DNA of 64,000 bases from Bhargavaea cecembensis (GCF_001619585.1 NZ_LQNT01000009.1:620001-684000), one strand, 5' to 3'; positions 42,751-53,495 are shown, numbered from the stretch's first letter. The notes: a model not told the origin generated them from the sequence alone. Made by a program: numbers and translations.

Positions 42751-44004
42751 TCAGATGACTTTTTCTCCTCTTTTCCAGACTGCGCCGACATGGTTGACGC
42801 CGAACAGGTATTGGAGCTCCTGGTAGTTTTCCACGTTCCACATGACAAGATCGGCCTGTTTTCCGGGTTCGATCGAACCTGCCTTGTCCTGTATTCCGAT
42901 GGCACAGGCTGCATTGATGGTTGACGCTGTGAGCGCTTCTGCGGGAGTCATCCGCAAGGAGATGCACGCCAGGTTCATGACAAGCGGCATTGAAGTCGTC
43001 GGGGATGAGCCGGGATTGCAGTCGGTCGAGATGGCAACCGGGACGCCCGCATCAATCATCTCCCTGCCCCGTGCCGCCTCTTCCCTCAGATACAGGGCCG
43101 TCGCCGGCAGCAGGCAGGCGATCACGCCTGCTTCCGCCATCCGCCGAATCCCTCCGCCCGATGCCTTGAGCAGGTGCTCTGCGGAGATGGCACCGACTTC
43201 GGCGGCAAGTTCCGCTCCCCCGTAAGGTTCAATCTCATCCGCATGGATCTTCGGAACCAGTCCATGTTTCTTGCCGGCTTCCAGGATGCGGCGGGATTGT
43301 TCCGGTGTATAGACTCCTACTTCGCAGAAGACATCATTATAAACGGCCAGTTTTTCCGACGCGACTGCAGGGATCATTTCATTGATGACCAGGCTGACGA
43401 ATTCATCTTCCCTGCCTTTGTATTCCGGCGGGACGGCATGGGCACCCATGAATGTCGGTACGATATCTACCGGATGCTGCTCGTTCAGATGTTTCATGAC
43501 ATAAAGCTGCTTGAGCTCCGTTTCAAGATCCATCCCGTATCCGCTCTTTCCCTCGACCGTTGTTACCCCATGCCTGAGGAACGAATCAAGCCGGCGTTCC
43601 GCCTGCCGGTACAATTCTTCCTCCGTCGCTTCCCTCGTCATCCGGGCTGTCGCATGGATTCCGCCGCCGGCATTCATGATGTCCATATATGCCACGCCTT
43701 CAAGACGCATCTCGAATTCCTTTTCCCTGCTGCCGCCGTAAACAAAGTGGGTATGCGGGTCGATGAGTCCCGGCGTCACGAGATGGCCGGTTGCCTCGAA
43801 AACATCCGCGTCCTCCTCCCACTCTCCAAACTCCGCCTCCAGCCCGGCGGTCGTGCCGACAGCTTTAATTTCTCCGTTCTCAATCCAAACGCTTCCGTCC
43901 TCGATCAGGCCCAGCTCTGACATGCCTGTGCCCGTCCTCGGTAACTTGCCGCCGGCAACGGTTACGAGTTGTGCCGCGTGTTTAATCCAGAGGGGTCTTC
44001 TCAT
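42751..44004 (-). CDS. hutI: Imidazolonepropionase HutI
   Basis: A 417-residue amidohydrolase-superfamily enzyme. It has the metal motif P-G-L-I-D-P-H-T-H near 78-86, the G-G-G-I-H-A-T segment near 112, and the K-S-G-Y-G and I-H-A-D-E-I sites in the barrel. It opens imidazolone propionate to formiminoglutamate in histidine degradation. The ATG overlaps the hutU stop by 4 bases, so hutU and hutI are coupled. A strong terminator follows. Confidence 0.95.
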   Translation of the reverse strand: MRRPLWIKHAAQLVTVAGGKLPRTGTGMSELGLIEDGSVWIENGEIKAVGTTAGLEAEFGEWEEDADVFEATGHLVTPGLIDPHTHFVYGGSREKEFEMRLEGVAYMDIMNAGGGIHATARMTREATEEELYRQAERRLDSFLRHGVTTVEGKSGYGMDLETELKQLYVMKHLNEQHPVDIVPTFMGAHAVPPEYKGREDEFVSLVINEMIPAVASEKLAVYNDVFCEVGVYTPEQSRRILEAGKKHGLVPKIHADEIEPYGGAELAAEVGAISAEHLLKASGGGIRRMAEAGVIACLLPATALYLREEAARGREMIDAGVPVAISTDCNPGSSPTTSMPLVMNLACISLRMTPAEALTASTINAACAIGIQDKAGSIEPGKQADLVMWNVENYQELQYLFGVNHVGAVWKRGEKVI

Positions 44005-45692
44005 AATGGATCCCCCTTTCCCAGCATCGGGATGTCGATGCCCTTTTCTCTCGCTGTCCGAATGGCTAGATCATACCCTGCATCCGCATGACGGGCGACC
44101 CCCATTCCCGGATCAGTCGTCAGCACCCGTTCCAGGCGGGCTTCCGCTTCCTTCGTGCCATCGGCGACAATCACCATCCCCGCATGCTGGGAGTAACCCA
44201 TGCCCACGCCCCCGCCGTGATGGACGGATATCCAGGTCGCCCCTCCGACAGCATTGATAAGCGCATTCAGAATCGGCCAGTCGGACACCGCATCGGAACC
44301 ATCCTTCATCGCTTCAGTCTCCCGGTTGGGAGATGCAACGGACCCGGAGTCCAGATGGTCCCGGCCAATCACGATCGGCGCCTTCAGCTCGCCGGACGCG
44401 ACCATGTCGTTGATGATTTTCCCAAAGCGGGCCCGCTCCCCGAATCCGAGCCAGCAGATGCGGGAAGGGAGGCCCTGGAACCCGATCTTTTCCCGTGCCA
44501 TGCGGATCCAGTTGCAGAGGTGGGCGTTATCGCTGAACTCCCGGAGAATCACATCATCCGTTTTCCGGATATCTTCCGGATCACCGGACAGCGCCACCCA
44601 GCGGAACGGTCCCCTTCCTTCGCAGAACTGCGGCCGGATATAGGCAGGGACGAAACCGGGAAAGTCGAATGCCCGCTCGACGCCCTCATCTTTTGCCACC
44701 TGCCGGATGTTGTTTCCATAGTCGAACGTCACTGCGCCCTTGTCCATCAGCCCCAGCATGGCACGGACATGCCGGGCCATCGATGCTTTAGCCAATTTCA
44801 CAACCCGGCCGGGGTCGGACACGCGCAGTGCTTCCGCTTCTTCCACATTCATTCCGGACGGAACATAGCCGTTCAGCGGGTCATGCGCCGATGTTTGGTC
44901 AGTAAGGACATCCGGAATGAACCCCCGTTCAAGCAGCGCCGGAAGGACATCGGAAACATTTCCGAGCAGGCCGATGGAAAGTGCCTTCCCTTCATTTTTT
45001 GCTTCCACCGCCAGGCGGATGGCCTCATCTGCTGAGTCGGTCTTCATGTCAAGATAGCGGGTCCGGAGACGCTTGTCGATCCTGCTTTCATCCACTTCGA
45101 CTGCGATGCAGACCCCGCCTGTCATCGTGACGGCAAGAGGCTGGGCGCCGCCCATGCCGCCGAGTCCCGCCGTGAGCGTAATCGTGCCTTTCAGGGAGCC
45201 CCCGAAATGCTGCCGGGCAAGCTCCGCGAATGTCTCATATGTTCCCTGTACAATGCCCTGGGAGCCGATATAGATCCAGCTTCCCGCAGTCATCTGCCCG
45301 TACATCATGAGTCCCCTGCGGTCAAGTTCATGGAACGTTTCCCAATTCGCGTGTGCCGGTACCAGGTTTGAATTTGCGATCAGGACTCTCGGCGCATCCC
45401 TTTGTGTGCGGAACACGGCCACAGGCTTCCCGGACTGGATGAGGAGTGTCTCATCATCTTCAAGCCGCTTGAGCGCGGCGACGATTGCATCGAATGCTTC
45501 CCAGTTCCGTGCCGCCTTGCCGATTCCCCCGTAAACGACCAGCCGGTCCGGTTGCTCCGCCACATCCGGGTGGAGATTGTTCATCAGCATCCGCAGTGCC
45601 GCCTCCTGCAACCAGCCCTTTGTATGCAATTCCGTCCCAGTGTAGGCAATGACTTTTTCCGCCCATGGATTTGTATGCGCTTTCAATTCCAT
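44001..45692 (-). CDS. hutU: Urocanate hydratase HutU
   Basis: A 563-residue enzyme that hydrates urocanate with tightly bound NAD. It has [12 protein letters not shown] near 52, the Gly-rich [12 protein letters not shown] near 175, G-L-L-G-N-V-S-D near 243 and C-R-x(n) active-site region I-C-W-L-G-F-G-E-R near 404. Start 45692 gives M-E-L-K-A-H after AAAAGGGAGG. First gene of the hutU-hutI operon; hutH is 15 kb away on the same strand. Confidence 0.95.
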   Translation of the reverse strand: MELKAHTNPWAEKVIAYTGTELHTKGWLQEAALRMLMNNLHPDVAEQPDRLVVYGGIGKAARNWEAFDAIVAALKRLEDDETLLIQSGKPVAVFRTQRDAPRVLIANSNLVPAHANWETFHELDRRGLMMYGQMTAGSWIYIGSQGIVQGTYETFAELARQHFGGSLKGTITLTAGLGGMGGAQPLAVTMTGGVCIAVEVDESRIDKRLRTRYLDMKTDSADEAIRLAVEAKNEGKALSIGLLGNVSDVLPALLERGFIPDVLTDQTSAHDPLNGYVPSGMNVEEAEALRVSDPGRVVKLAKASMARHVRAMLGLMDKGAVTFDYGNNIRQVAKDEGVERAFDFPGFVPAYIRPQFCEGRGPFRWVALSGDPEDIRKTDDVILREFSDNAHLCNWIRMAREKIGFQGLPSRICWLGFGERARFGKIINDMVASGELKAPIVIGRDHLDSGSVASPNRETEAMKDGSDAVSDWPILNALINAVGGATWISVHHGGGVGMGYSQHAGMVIVADGTKEAEARLERVLTTDPGMGVARHADAGYDLAIRTAREKGIDIPMLGKGDPL

Positions 45693-45791
45693 CCCCTCCC
45701 TTTTCCCCATTGTACAATGAATCAGGGAAGGGCGGCATCCGGATTACAGAATGTTCAGTGCTTCAGTAAGTGAGAAGACTAAAACAAATAG

Positions 45792-45833
45792 CCCCAAAAT
45801 CCGATTCGCCGGTCAGGCGAGACGGATTCGGGG
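45792..45833 (-). terminator. terminator after the TRAP transporter gene (minus strand)
   Basis: Long imperfect hairpin (CCCCAAAATCCGATTCGCC / GGCGAGACGGATTCGGGG) followed by CTATTTGTTTT on the minus strand. Confidence 0.65.
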
Positions 45834-45861
45834 ATTGGTCTGCATCGCACTTCAAATACGG

Positions 45862-47880
45862 TCAGGCTGTTGCAGGGCTGCTTTCCCGCCGCTCTTTCAG
45901 GAAGTTCACCGCGAAAATCACACCTACAATCAAGATTCCAATGATATCGGAATACATTTCCGGGATAATCATCCCGATGGCCCCCGCTCCCAGCAGGATC
46001 CGGAAAATGAGACTCATGTTAGTCCGGAAATAGCCTTCGATTGCCGAACTCAGGGCGATGATGCCGATGACAGCGGTGACCGTGATCAGAAGGATGTCAA
46101 CCGGTGCGGCCATTCCGAATTCCCTCGCATTCATGGCAATGCCTTCCGTGTCGAGCATCAGCATGGCCGGATTATAGACAAACAGGTAAGGGATGAGGAA
46201 TCCTGCCGTAGAGAGTTTAAGAGCATGGAAGCCCGTTTTCATCGGATCTCCGCCTGATATCCCGGCTCCTGCAAAGGCAGCCAATGCAACAGGCGGCGTG
46301 ATATTGGCAAAGATTCCAAAATAGAAGACGAACATATGCGCAACGATGATTGGAATGTCGAATTCAGCCAGAGCAGGTGCAGCCATCGTCGCTGTGATAA
46401 TATAAGCCGGAATCGACGGAAGCCCCATTCCGAGAACCATTGAAGCCAGCATGGTAAAGAACAGGGTCAGGAACAAGGAACCTGCTCCAAGGCTTGCGAT
46501 GGAGGACGTCATGACATTCCCGAAGCTCGTCAGGCTGACCACTCCAATAATGATTCCAACCACCGCACAGGCGACCATGACAGATAGCGATTGCCTTGCG
46601 CCGCTGTCGAGTGCGGCCAGAATATCACGGAAGCCCATGCGGGTCTCTTTGCGGATGGCCGCGATAATGACCGTCGAAATAATCGTGTAGATTGCAGTCT
46701 GGCCGACCGGCACTCCCTGGTAAAGGAAGAAGACGAGCAGCAGGATCGGCAACAGAAGGTGCCCTCTTTCCTTCATCACTTCCTTCACGCGGGGCAGGTC
46801 CGCCTTTGGGATTCCCTTCAGTCCCCTGCGTCCTGCACGGAAGTGGACCTGCATGATGACTCCGAGAAAGTAAAGGAGAGCGGGAATCAGTGCCGCGAGG
46901 GCGATGGTTCCATATTCGACCCCGGTCGTTTCCGCCATGATAAATGCACTCGCTCCCATAATCGGAGGCAGAATCTGTCCGCCGACAGACGCACTGGCTT
47001 CAACCGCTCCGGCAAAGTTCTTTGAGTAGCCGATTTTCTTCATCATCGGAATGGTGAAGGCGCCTGTACCGACGACGTTCGCAACGGCCGCCCCATTGAT
47101 GCTGCCCATGAAGCCGCTGGAGATGACGGCGACTTTCGCCGGCCCGCCCTGTTTATGGCCCGCAAGCGCGAGCGCCAAATCATTGAACAGCTGACCCATC
47201 CCGGATTTGGCCAGGAAGGCGCCGAACAGGATGAACAGGAAGATGAAATTCACGGAAGCACCGATGGCAGTCGAGAAAAGCCCTTCCGTCTTCAGATACA
47301 ATTGCCCGAAAATGTCGCCCAGGTCAAACGGCCGGGTCGCCATGCTGATCGGCACCCACGGCATATGGCTGAAGAATGGATACGCCAGAAAAACCAGTGC
47401 GAGCACAGGCAGAATCCAGCCCGTCACACGGCGAGCCGCCTCCAGTACGAGTACTACCGTCACTATCGCCATCACGATATCAGCCGTGTTCGGGATCCCG
47501 CCTCTTGTTGTAACGATGGCCGTGTATTGTGAAATCAGATAGCCGGCTGTCGCGATGGATCCGATGAACAATAGCCAATCCAGCCAGGGGATACGGTTCC
47601 GATCCTGCTTTTTGGTCATCGGATAAAGCAGGAAGATCAGTCCGATGCCAACAGCCACGTGTACCGCACGCTGTTGCAGCGCCGGAATCGGATTAAACGT
47701 CGTGTACAGATGAAAGACCGAATATAAAACGGCGACAACGGCGATGAAAAGCGCAACAGTACGTTTGCTGATTTTTCGTGTCCTTGAGTCGGCATCGAAC
47801 TTTTCCAGCAACTCCTCCTGCTTTTGTTCGTCCAGAAATTCCGTTTCAGCGGCCAGTCCTTTTTTCTCAATTTCGCTCAT
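45862..47880 (-). CDS. TAXI-type TRAP transporter, fused 4TM/12TM permease
   Basis: A 672-residue membrane protein with about 17-18 helices: the small DctQ-like part at the N terminus (about 35-160) fused to the DctM-like large subunit. Signature stretches are G-G-P-A-K-V-A-V-I-S-S-G-F-M-G-S-I-N-G near 245, G-Q-I-L-P-P-I-M-G-A-S-A near 295, and the C-terminal half N-I-T-P-P-V-A-L-A-A-F-A near 523. It works with the downstream-listed TAXI solute-binding protein to import an organic acid using a sodium gradient. Start 47880 follows CGGAGG by 9 bases and overlaps the DUF1850 stop by 14 bases. Confidence 0.92.
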   Translation of the reverse strand: MSEIEKKGLAAETEFLDEQKQEELLEKFDADSRTRKISKRTVALFIAVVAVLYSVFHLYTTFNPIPALQQRAVHVAVGIGLIFLLYPMTKKQDRNRIPWLDWLLFIGSIATAGYLISQYTAIVTTRGGIPNTADIVMAIVTVVLVLEAARRVTGWILPVLALVFLAYPFFSHMPWVPISMATRPFDLGDIFGQLYLKTEGLFSTAIGASVNFIFLFILFGAFLAKSGMGQLFNDLALALAGHKQGGPAKVAVISSGFMGSINGAAVANVVGTGAFTIPMMKKIGYSKNFAGAVEASASVGGQILPPIMGASAFIMAETTGVEYGTIALAALIPALLYFLGVIMQVHFRAGRRGLKGIPKADLPRVKEVMKERGHLLLPILLLVFFLYQGVPVGQTAIYTIISTVIIAAIRKETRMGFRDILAALDSGARQSLSVMVACAVVGIIIGVVSLTSFGNVMTSSIASLGAGSLFLTLFFTMLASMVLGMGLPSIPAYIITATMAAPALAEFDIPIIVAHMFVFYFGIFANITPPVALAAFAGAGISGGDPMKTGFHALKLSTAGFLIPYLFVYNPAMLMLDTEGIAMNAREFGMAAPVDILLITVTAVIGIIALSSAIEGYFRTNMSLIFRILLGAGAIGMIIPEMYSDIIGILIVGVIFAVNFLKERRESSPATA

Positions 47881-48343
47881 GATGGGCACCTCCGATCAGC
47901 CGCCAAAGCGGCACTTCTTCATGTGTAATGCTGACTGACCACCTTTCCCCGCCGGGATCGTAGAGAGGCAGCTCCCCTCTATCCGTATACAGGGTCGTCC
48001 TGACATCGGCGGATGCAAAGATGTTCAGTTCCGGGACTTCCCGATTCAATGCCATATGGACGAACCCGTCTTCTGAAGGAACGATTTCCCCTTCGGAAGG
48101 GACGCCTGCCCCATATGTTTTAAACCTCGTCCCTGTCAGATAAAGCGTTTCGTCCCGAACCTCATACATTTCGAACCACGGTTCCTTTTCAACAGAATGG
48201 ATCCAGCCGATTTCAAAATGTTCCACAGGGATATGTTCCTGCCAGCCTGCAGTTGTGACACGTATGGCGGACACACGTATGGAAAGAGAAAGAAGGAGCA
48301 TAACGACCGCTATGCCCCCCAAGATCAACCACCTGAATTTCAT
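47867..48343 (-). CDS. DUF1850 protein of the TRAP operon
   Basis: A 158-residue protein with an N-terminal membrane anchor (about 5-24) and an extracytoplasmic beta-rich domain. I-G-W-I-H-S-V-E-K-E-P-W-F-E is the DUF1850 signature. Almost always found between TAXI binding protein and the fused permease, as here. Its ATG overlaps the TAXI stop by 4 bases. Function is not established; a periplasmic/extracellular accessory to the transporter is likely. Confidence 0.88.
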   Translation of the reverse strand: MKFRWLILGGIAVVMLLLSLSIRVSAIRVTTAGWQEHIPVEHFEIGWIHSVEKEPWFEMYEVRDETLYLTGTRFKTYGAGVPSEGEIVPSEDGFVHMALNREVPELNIFASADVRTTLYTDRGELPLYDPGGERWSVSITHEEVPLWRLIGGAHHERN

Positions 48344-49332
48344 TGCTCGTCATAATACTTTTGCGCGCCCGGGTGAACGGGTGCGACCATGCCTTCCTGG
48401 GCCCCTTCAAGAGAAATGTCGGAAGCCGCCTGGTGGGAGTTCTCTAGCGACTCCAGGCTGTCAAAGAACTCTTGTGTCAGCTTATAGACATCTTCTTCCG
48501 ACAGCTCGGAAGACACGACAAGCGCATTCATGATGGCTGCAGTCGGTACGGCTTCTTCATTGCCGTATGTGTCTGCAGGAATCTCCATCGAAATGAAATA
48601 TGGCTGCTCCTCCGCGATTTCCTCCACTTTGGCCGGATCAACGGAAACCAGGCTCAAATCCAGGCTCTTTGACAGTTCAAGAACCGAGGAGTTCGGGAGG
48701 CCGCTTGTCAGGAATGCCGCGTCGATCTGGCCTGAACGCAGTCCGTCGGCCGCTTCGGCATAGCCGAGGTAGTCGACCTCAATATCGTCGTAGGTGATCC
48801 CGTGCCCTTCCAGCAAGTTGCGGGCATTGACTTCGACGCCCGAGTTCTGATCACCAACCGCAACCCGCTTGCCCTTCAGGTCATCAACCGTTTCGATGCC
48901 CGAGTCAGCTGTTGTCACAACCTGTACAAAGTTCGGGTACAGTGCGGCTACCTGCTGTACCTGGTCGACCGGCTCGCTAAAGTTCCCGGTGCCATCCACA
49001 GCTTCGGTAAGAACATCACTCATCACAAATGCCATTTCGACCTTGCCTTCCTTAATCAGGTTGATATTTTCAACGGAAGCGCCCGTCGTCTGCGGCTTGG
49101 AGTTCACACCAAATGCATCCGAATACTCGCTGGCAAGGGTCGTACCGATGATGTTGTAAGGTCCGGATGCACCTCCGGTTGCAATGGTGACAATCCGGGT
49201 TTCCAGACCTTCAGAGCTTTCGCCGCCTTCTCCCCCTGCAGAACTTCCTCCGTCATCTCCTCCGCAAGCGGCAAGAACCAACGCACTAAGAAGTGTCCCT
49301 GCAGCAAGTGAACTCCATTTCTTCTTTGACAT
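48340..49332 (-). CDS. TAXI family TRAP solute-binding lipoprotein
   Basis: A 330-residue lipoprotein with a lipobox L-V-L-A-A-C near residues 17-22, followed by a Gly/Ser linker. The TAXI fold starts near 45 (T-I-A-T-G-G-A-S-G-P-Y-N-I-I-G). It contains the F-V-M-S-D-V-L-T segment and a two-lobe SBP layout. It binds the substrate (often glutamate or another carboxylate) and passes it to the fused permease. Start 49332 was chosen because GGGGGAG lies 7 bases upstream. First gene of the three-gene operon. Confidence 0.93.
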   Translation of the reverse strand: MSKKKWSSLAAGTLLSALVLAACGGDDGGSSAGGEGGESSEGLETRIVTIATGGASGPYNIIGTTLASEYSDAFGVNSKPQTTGASVENINLIKEGKVEMAFVMSDVLTEAVDGTGNFSEPVDQVQQVAALYPNFVQVVTTADSGIETVDDLKGKRVAVGDQNSGVEVNARNLLEGHGITYDDIEVDYLGYAEAADGLRSGQIDAAFLTSGLPNSSVLELSKSLDLSLVSVDPAKVEEIAEEQPYFISMEIPADTYGNEEAVPTAAIMNALVVSSELSEEDVYKLTQEFFDSLESLENSHQAASDISLEGAQEGMVAPVHPGAQKYYDEQ

Positions 49333-49554
49333 CTCCAATCTCCCCCTTCGTCAGACGTTCTTTGGAACTATTGATTGTCGACTATTATAGCAATAGGTCG
49401 AAAGAACAAACAAGTCGGATAGTTCAAATAGTTATAAATCATATAATATTCTTCAATTACAGCCGGTTCTTATGCTGCCCCTGTCACTTTATGAAACCGA
49501 ATGGCAGCTTGTACCGTATAAATGGTCAACAGACATCGGAAAGGAGAGGCCGTG

Positions 49555-51237
49555 ATGAAAAGCTTGATCAGAATTGCATGGATCTTGCTATTCCTGCTCC
49601 TCCTCTTCCCCACTGCTTCTTTTGCCGTAGAGTTCGAAATCACGGACAGCCGCATCGATGCCAGAGCCGATCACTCCGGCAACGTCAGTGTCACAGAATT
49701 TCATACATACGAATTTAAAGGGGACTTCAACGGGGTAACTCGGACGCTTATTCCGAAAGATCACACCAAGATCACCGGATTCAGCGCTTTTGAAGACGGT
49801 CAGCCACTCAAGACCGAGATGGACGGTGACCTGTACAAAATCTTCCGAGGGGGCGAGGACGAGAGGGTGACCGTCGAACTCCACTACCAAATTGAAGGGG
49901 CGATTACGCGGTACGAAGACGGAGCGGAGTTTTACTGGCCGTTTTTTGACGACCGCAATGAAGCGGACTATGGCAACATGACGATTAATGTCGCACCTCC
50001 GGAACCAGCTTCCGGAACGGAAGTGATCGGTTATGACGAGGCTGCAGATACCGGTAGAGTCGAACAGGACGGAACCGCTAAATTCATCCTGGGACATGTC
50101 GGCTCAGGGGAAAACGGTGATATCCGTGTGGTCTTCGATGGCTCCCTGTTCCCTTCGCTAAATGCCGTTCCGGGAACAATCCGTGACAAGATTGCCACAG
50201 AACAGAACCGGCTGACCGAGGAGTTGGCAGCGGCAGAAGAACGCCACCGGAATGCTGTGCTGATCGGTAACATAGTGCTTCCTGCAGCCTTCCTGCTCCT
50301 CCTTGGTGTCTTCCTGAAAGAACGGAACCTATCGCGAAGAAAATTGGCGGAAGCACGACGTCAAGCCGAAGCATTGGGTTTCAGGACGCCCGACGAAATC
50401 GTCAGCATGCCCGCAGCCATACAGTTTATGTCCCCTGCCATCGGCACCGGACCCGAGCGCCTTTCCGCTGCGCTTCTTGACCTGATCCGGAAAGGCCAAG
50501 TCGTACAAGAATCGGCAACCCGATTCGAGGAAACAGACAAGACTCCGGAGCACAAGCAAGAAGAGATCCTCCGATCTTTCCTGTTTGACAGCTTTGGTGA
50601 CGGCACCGGTGGCTTCGATCTGGAACAACTCAAAAGTCGGACCGAAGACGACGAGCAGGCAGGAGAGTACAGCAACCGAGTTGCGGAATGGAGCGGTACC
50701 GTTTCACTGGAGCTCAAAGAAGCAGGGCTCAAAGAAGCCCATCCCGGCACCTCCGTCATTCTCGCCCTCATCGGCAGTATTCTCGCCGGCATAGCCATCT
50801 ACTTTGGCATGGGAGAGGCATGGATCCATCTGGGCATTGCCATTCCGCCCGCACTTGCTGCGCTGATCGGAGCTGCATTTTACCGGCCGCTCAGCGACAA
50901 AGGCCATTTGCTTCGGGAGCAATGGCAGTTCTTTTCAGGACAATTCAAGATTTCGGGGGCCGAAGAATGGACATCCATGCCGCGTGAAGACCGGCTGAGG
51001 GGGTACATCTATGCCATCGGGACAAAAAACAAAGACATCGACCTGCCGTTCGCTAAATTTGCAGATACCCGGCAGTCTTCATCTGATATTCCGCCTGCCG
51101 TAATCGTCTATGACCCGCTGGTCATGAACCGCTCCTTTGCCGTGGCGGGTGAACATGCCGCCTATTCGAGCTCTGCATCCTCGTCCAGCTCGGGTGGTGG
51201 AGTCGGAGGCGGTGGGGGCGGATCGGGGGCGTTCTGA
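49555..51237 (+). CDS. DUF2207 domain membrane protein
   Basis: A 560-residue protein. A signal peptide (1-22) leads to an extracellular DUF2207 domain (about 25-220, with F-Y-W-P-F-F-D), a transmembrane helix near 238-257, a cytosolic part, two further helices near 400-445, and a C-terminal Ser- and Gly-rich tail ending G-G-G-V-G-G-G-G-G-G-S-G-A-F. The tail is typical of DUF2207 proteins in many bacteria; function is unknown. Start at 49555 with AAAGGAG about 9 bases upstream. A clear hairpin follows. Confidence 0.9.
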   Translation: MKSLIRIAWILLFLLLLFPTASFAVEFEITDSRIDARADHSGNVSVTEFHTYEFKGDFNGVTRTLIPKDHTKITGFSAFEDGQPLKTEMDGDLYKIFRGGEDERVTVELHYQIEGAITRYEDGAEFYWPFFDDRNEADYGNMTINVAPPEPASGTEVIGYDEAADTGRVEQDGTAKFILGHVGSGENGDIRVVFDGSLFPSLNAVPGTIRDKIATEQNRLTEELAAAEERHRNAVLIGNIVLPAAFLLLLGVFLKERNLSRRKLAEARRQAEALGFRTPDEIVSMPAAIQFMSPAIGTGPERLSAALLDLIRKGQVVQESATRFEETDKTPEHKQEEILRSFLFDSFGDGTGGFDLEQLKSRTEDDEQAGEYSNRVAEWSGTVSLELKEAGLKEAHPGTSVILALIGSILAGIAIYFGMGEAWIHLGIAIPPALAALIGAAFYRPLSDKGHLLREQWQFFSGQFKISGAEEWTSMPREDRLRGYIYAIGTKNKDIDLPFAKFADTRQSSSDIPPAVIVYDPLVMNRSFAVAGEHAAYSSSASSSSSGGGVGGGGGGSGAF

Positions 51238-51263
51238 TTATCAGCTAGATGTATGCAAATACA

Positions 51264-51297
51264 AAAGCGCCATTCCGATATGCCGGAATGGCGCTCT
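51264..51297. terminator. bidirectional terminator
   Basis: AGCGCCATTCCG and CGGAATGGCGCT stem with TTTT on the minus strand side and CTTAAT on the plus side. Confidence 0.85.
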
Positions 51298-51307
51298 TAA
51301 TCATCAT

Positions 51308-52357
51308 TCATCTCGTAGGCTGTTCCAAAATTTTAATTTTTCCGGTAAACGGCTTTGTAAGTCGCGACTCATAGAAGAGCATTGCCCAACCAATTGAGGT
51401 TGCCACACCCAGGAAAGTCAGTATGACAACATGAGTCCAGAAATTATTGGCTACAGTTTGTGTAAGATGGCTCAAATAAGGAAGCGTTAGTTGATGTGTC
51501 AAGTAGATAAAGAAAGAAAAGTGGCTTAACTTAACCAATGTTTGGTTAGGTGCCTTGATCATTCTTAATAAGACTAATGCAATCAGGAAGACGCACAAAG
51601 CGAATATGAGTATGTCATATCGGTCACTTTTAACAGATGAAAAAGTCTTATCCATTACCCTGTTCATCATAAGTAAGTATGAAGCAATCACTCCGATAAG
51701 CGGGATATAGACATGTTTCGTGAAGAAATCCATTACTTTTTCATAGTTCTGTCCGATATAAAAAGCAACTACAAAGTAGAAAAGCCATCCGATAAAGAAC
51801 GTGCGGTCCCAGAAAGGATACACTTGTTCAATCAGCACACGATATTCTTTATGATGAGCGTGTACGTATAAATGTCCAAAAGAAAGGATAAAGGAGATCA
51901 AAATCGGTGGAAGAGGATGCGACTTCTTCAGTAGATTTCCCAATAAGATATGCAGAACATAAAATTGGAAGATAACTATAACAAAGAAACCATACCACTT
52001 TCCAAGCACGATCGTTTCCCAAGCTCGTGTCAAAAAGACGGACAACTCACCTTCTGAATGCATGTAGCTCCTGATTAATCCAATCAGGATATAGGGGATC
52101 AAAATATATTTGACCCTTTTTAAAAGGAATCCCTTTTTTACTCCGTCAGGGTAATTTTTAGCAATAAGCAATTCCGATATCATAATGAATACTGGTGTTG
52201 CCCAAAGAAGAGCGAAACGAAGATAGGTTATGAATTTGTCCTGATCAAAAAGAGCAGGGTCGTATGTTCGGACATAATTAGTGATTGAATGAGTGAGTAC
52301 TACTGCTACACACGCAATTGCACGCAACATATTAATTTCGTTCAGTTGCCTGTTCAA
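51308..52357 (-). CDS. Acyltransferase-3 family membrane protein (IcaC/OatA-like)
   Basis: A 349-residue protein with about ten transmembrane helices. The N-terminal R-A-I-A-C-V-A-V-V-L-T-H-S supplies the catalytic His segment, and the layout is that of membrane O-acetyltransferases acting on cell-surface polysaccharides. Start is TTG at 52357, with GAGGTGG about 8 bases upstream; a frame starting at 52405 has no such site. The gene is clearly more AT-rich than its neighbours and has no functional partner here, suggesting transfer from another genome. Substrate unknown. Confidence 0.82.
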   Translation of the reverse strand: MNRQLNEINMLRAIACVAVVLTHSITNYVRTYDPALFDQDKFITYLRFALLWATPVFIMISELLIAKNYPDGVKKGFLLKRVKYILIPYILIGLIRSYMHSEGELSVFLTRAWETIVLGKWYGFFVIVIFQFYVLHILLGNLLKKSHPLPPILISFILSFGHLYVHAHHKEYRVLIEQVYPFWDRTFFIGWLFYFVVAFYIGQNYEKVMDFFTKHVYIPLIGVIASYLLMMNRVMDKTFSSVKSDRYDILIFALCVFLIALVLLRMIKAPNQTLVKLSHFSFFIYLTHQLTLPYLSHLTQTVANNFWTHVVILTFLGVATSIGWAMLFYESRLTKPFTGKIKILEQPTR

Positions 52358-52461
52358 ATTTATCCACCTCGAACACTCAAGATAATACAATAAATATAAC
52401 ATCAATATATTTACTTTTGATTTACAATTTCTATCAAATTATCCACCTTTCTTCTGATTTC

Positions 52462-53142
52462 TCAACTGAAGAAGAGTGTACAGACAACTGTAATCAGAAT
52501 AGCGGTCAGAATATAGGCAACCGTGCTTACTGATCCTTCCCTGTCGCTTGTCTCAAATAGTTTCGCGGTACCGAATCCGTGTGACGCGATGCCAACGCTG
52601 AGACCGCGTGCGACCGGATGGCGGATACCCATTTTATCCAGAATCGGGATGCCAAGGACCGCCCCGCCTATTCCGGCAATCATGACATAAACGACGGTAA
52701 GCGAAGGGATACCACCAACCATCTCGGACAGTTCAATCGCAATCGGCGTCGTGGCATTTTTGGGGATGGTTGATGTGGAAACGTCTGCATCCGCCCCGAG
52801 CCACTTTGTCAGCAGATAGCCGCTGAAAAGCCCAAACAATCCTCCGCCCAAAACGCCGAGAAGGATCGGCCCGAAGTACTTCCTTACCATATGCAGGTTA
52901 AAGTACAGCGGATAGGCAAGTGCGACGACCGCTGGACCCAGCAGCCAGTTCCACAGATTGGCGCCTTTCATATAGGTCTCGTATGGAATGTTCGTCAGAA
53001 CCAGCAGCGCCCCGATAAGGACAGTCGCGACGATCAGCGGCTGCATCCAGGTCTTTTTGTACCGTTTGTAAAGATAGATTCCGATTGCATATGTACCGAG
53101 GGTCAGCAGTGCGCCGAACAAATAGGTGATGATCGTGTTCAT
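52462..53142 (-). CDS. lrgB: LrgB/CidB family membrane protein
   Basis: A 226-residue protein with about six to seven helices and the LrgB family motifs P-L-Y-F-N, T-P-I-A-I-E-L-S-E-M-V-G-G and S-H-G-F-G-T-A-K-L. It acts with LrgA in control of murein hydrolase activity, programmed lysis or organic-acid transport. ATG overlaps the lrgA stop by 4 bases. Confidence 0.92.
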   Translation of the reverse strand: MNTIITYLFGALLTLGTYAIGIYLYKRYKKTWMQPLIVATVLIGALLVLTNIPYETYMKGANLWNWLLGPAVVALAYPLYFNLHMVRKYFGPILLGVLGGGLFGLFSGYLLTKWLGADADVSTSTIPKNATTPIAIELSEMVGGIPSLTVVYVMIAGIGGAVLGIPILDKMGIRHPVARGLSVGIASHGFGTAKLFETSDREGSVSTVAYILTAILITVVCTLFFS

Positions 53143-53495
53143 CTTGCCTCCTCCTTGCCGACCGACCGTTCAACCCCCCAGGCAGTCAGGGCGATTGTCA
53201 GGAGCGTGCTCACGAGCACCGTCACAAAGGATATCGCATTCCATGTCCTGAACAGGTCCAGGTACAGGATGATGGCGACCGTGGTCGGGATGAAGAATAG
53301 CGTGAAGTTGCGAATCAGGATCGACGCCCCGTCGGCATGAGTATTCACAGGCAGGTTCTTGAACAGGATGATGAATACCAGGAGCAGGAGAAGCCCGATA
53401 ATGCTGCCGGGAATCGGCAAACCGAGCCATCCCTTGACCTGCACCCCGAAGAAATAAAACAGGAAGATCAGCGCGAGCTGAACGATTTTTTTCAT
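53139..53495 (-). CDS. lrgA: LrgA/CidA family holin-like protein
   Basis: A 118-residue protein with four helices and the family pattern G-L-P-I-P-G-S-I-I-G-L-L-L-L near 28-41 and F-F-I-P-T-T-V-A-I near 70. ATG at 53495 is 9 bases from GGGGTGA; a GTG at 53501 is too close. Coupled to lrgB. Confidence 0.9.
   Translation of the reverse strand: MKKIVQLALIFLFYFFGVQVKGWLGLPIPGSIIGLLLLLVFIILFKNLPVNTHADGASILIRNFTLFFIPTTVAIILYLDLFRTWNAISFVTVLVSTLLTIALTAWGVERSVGKEEAR

Noticed and set aside
44088-45035. Plus-strand frame of 315 codons over hutU
   Set aside because: Shadow of hutU, no ribosome site, no motif.
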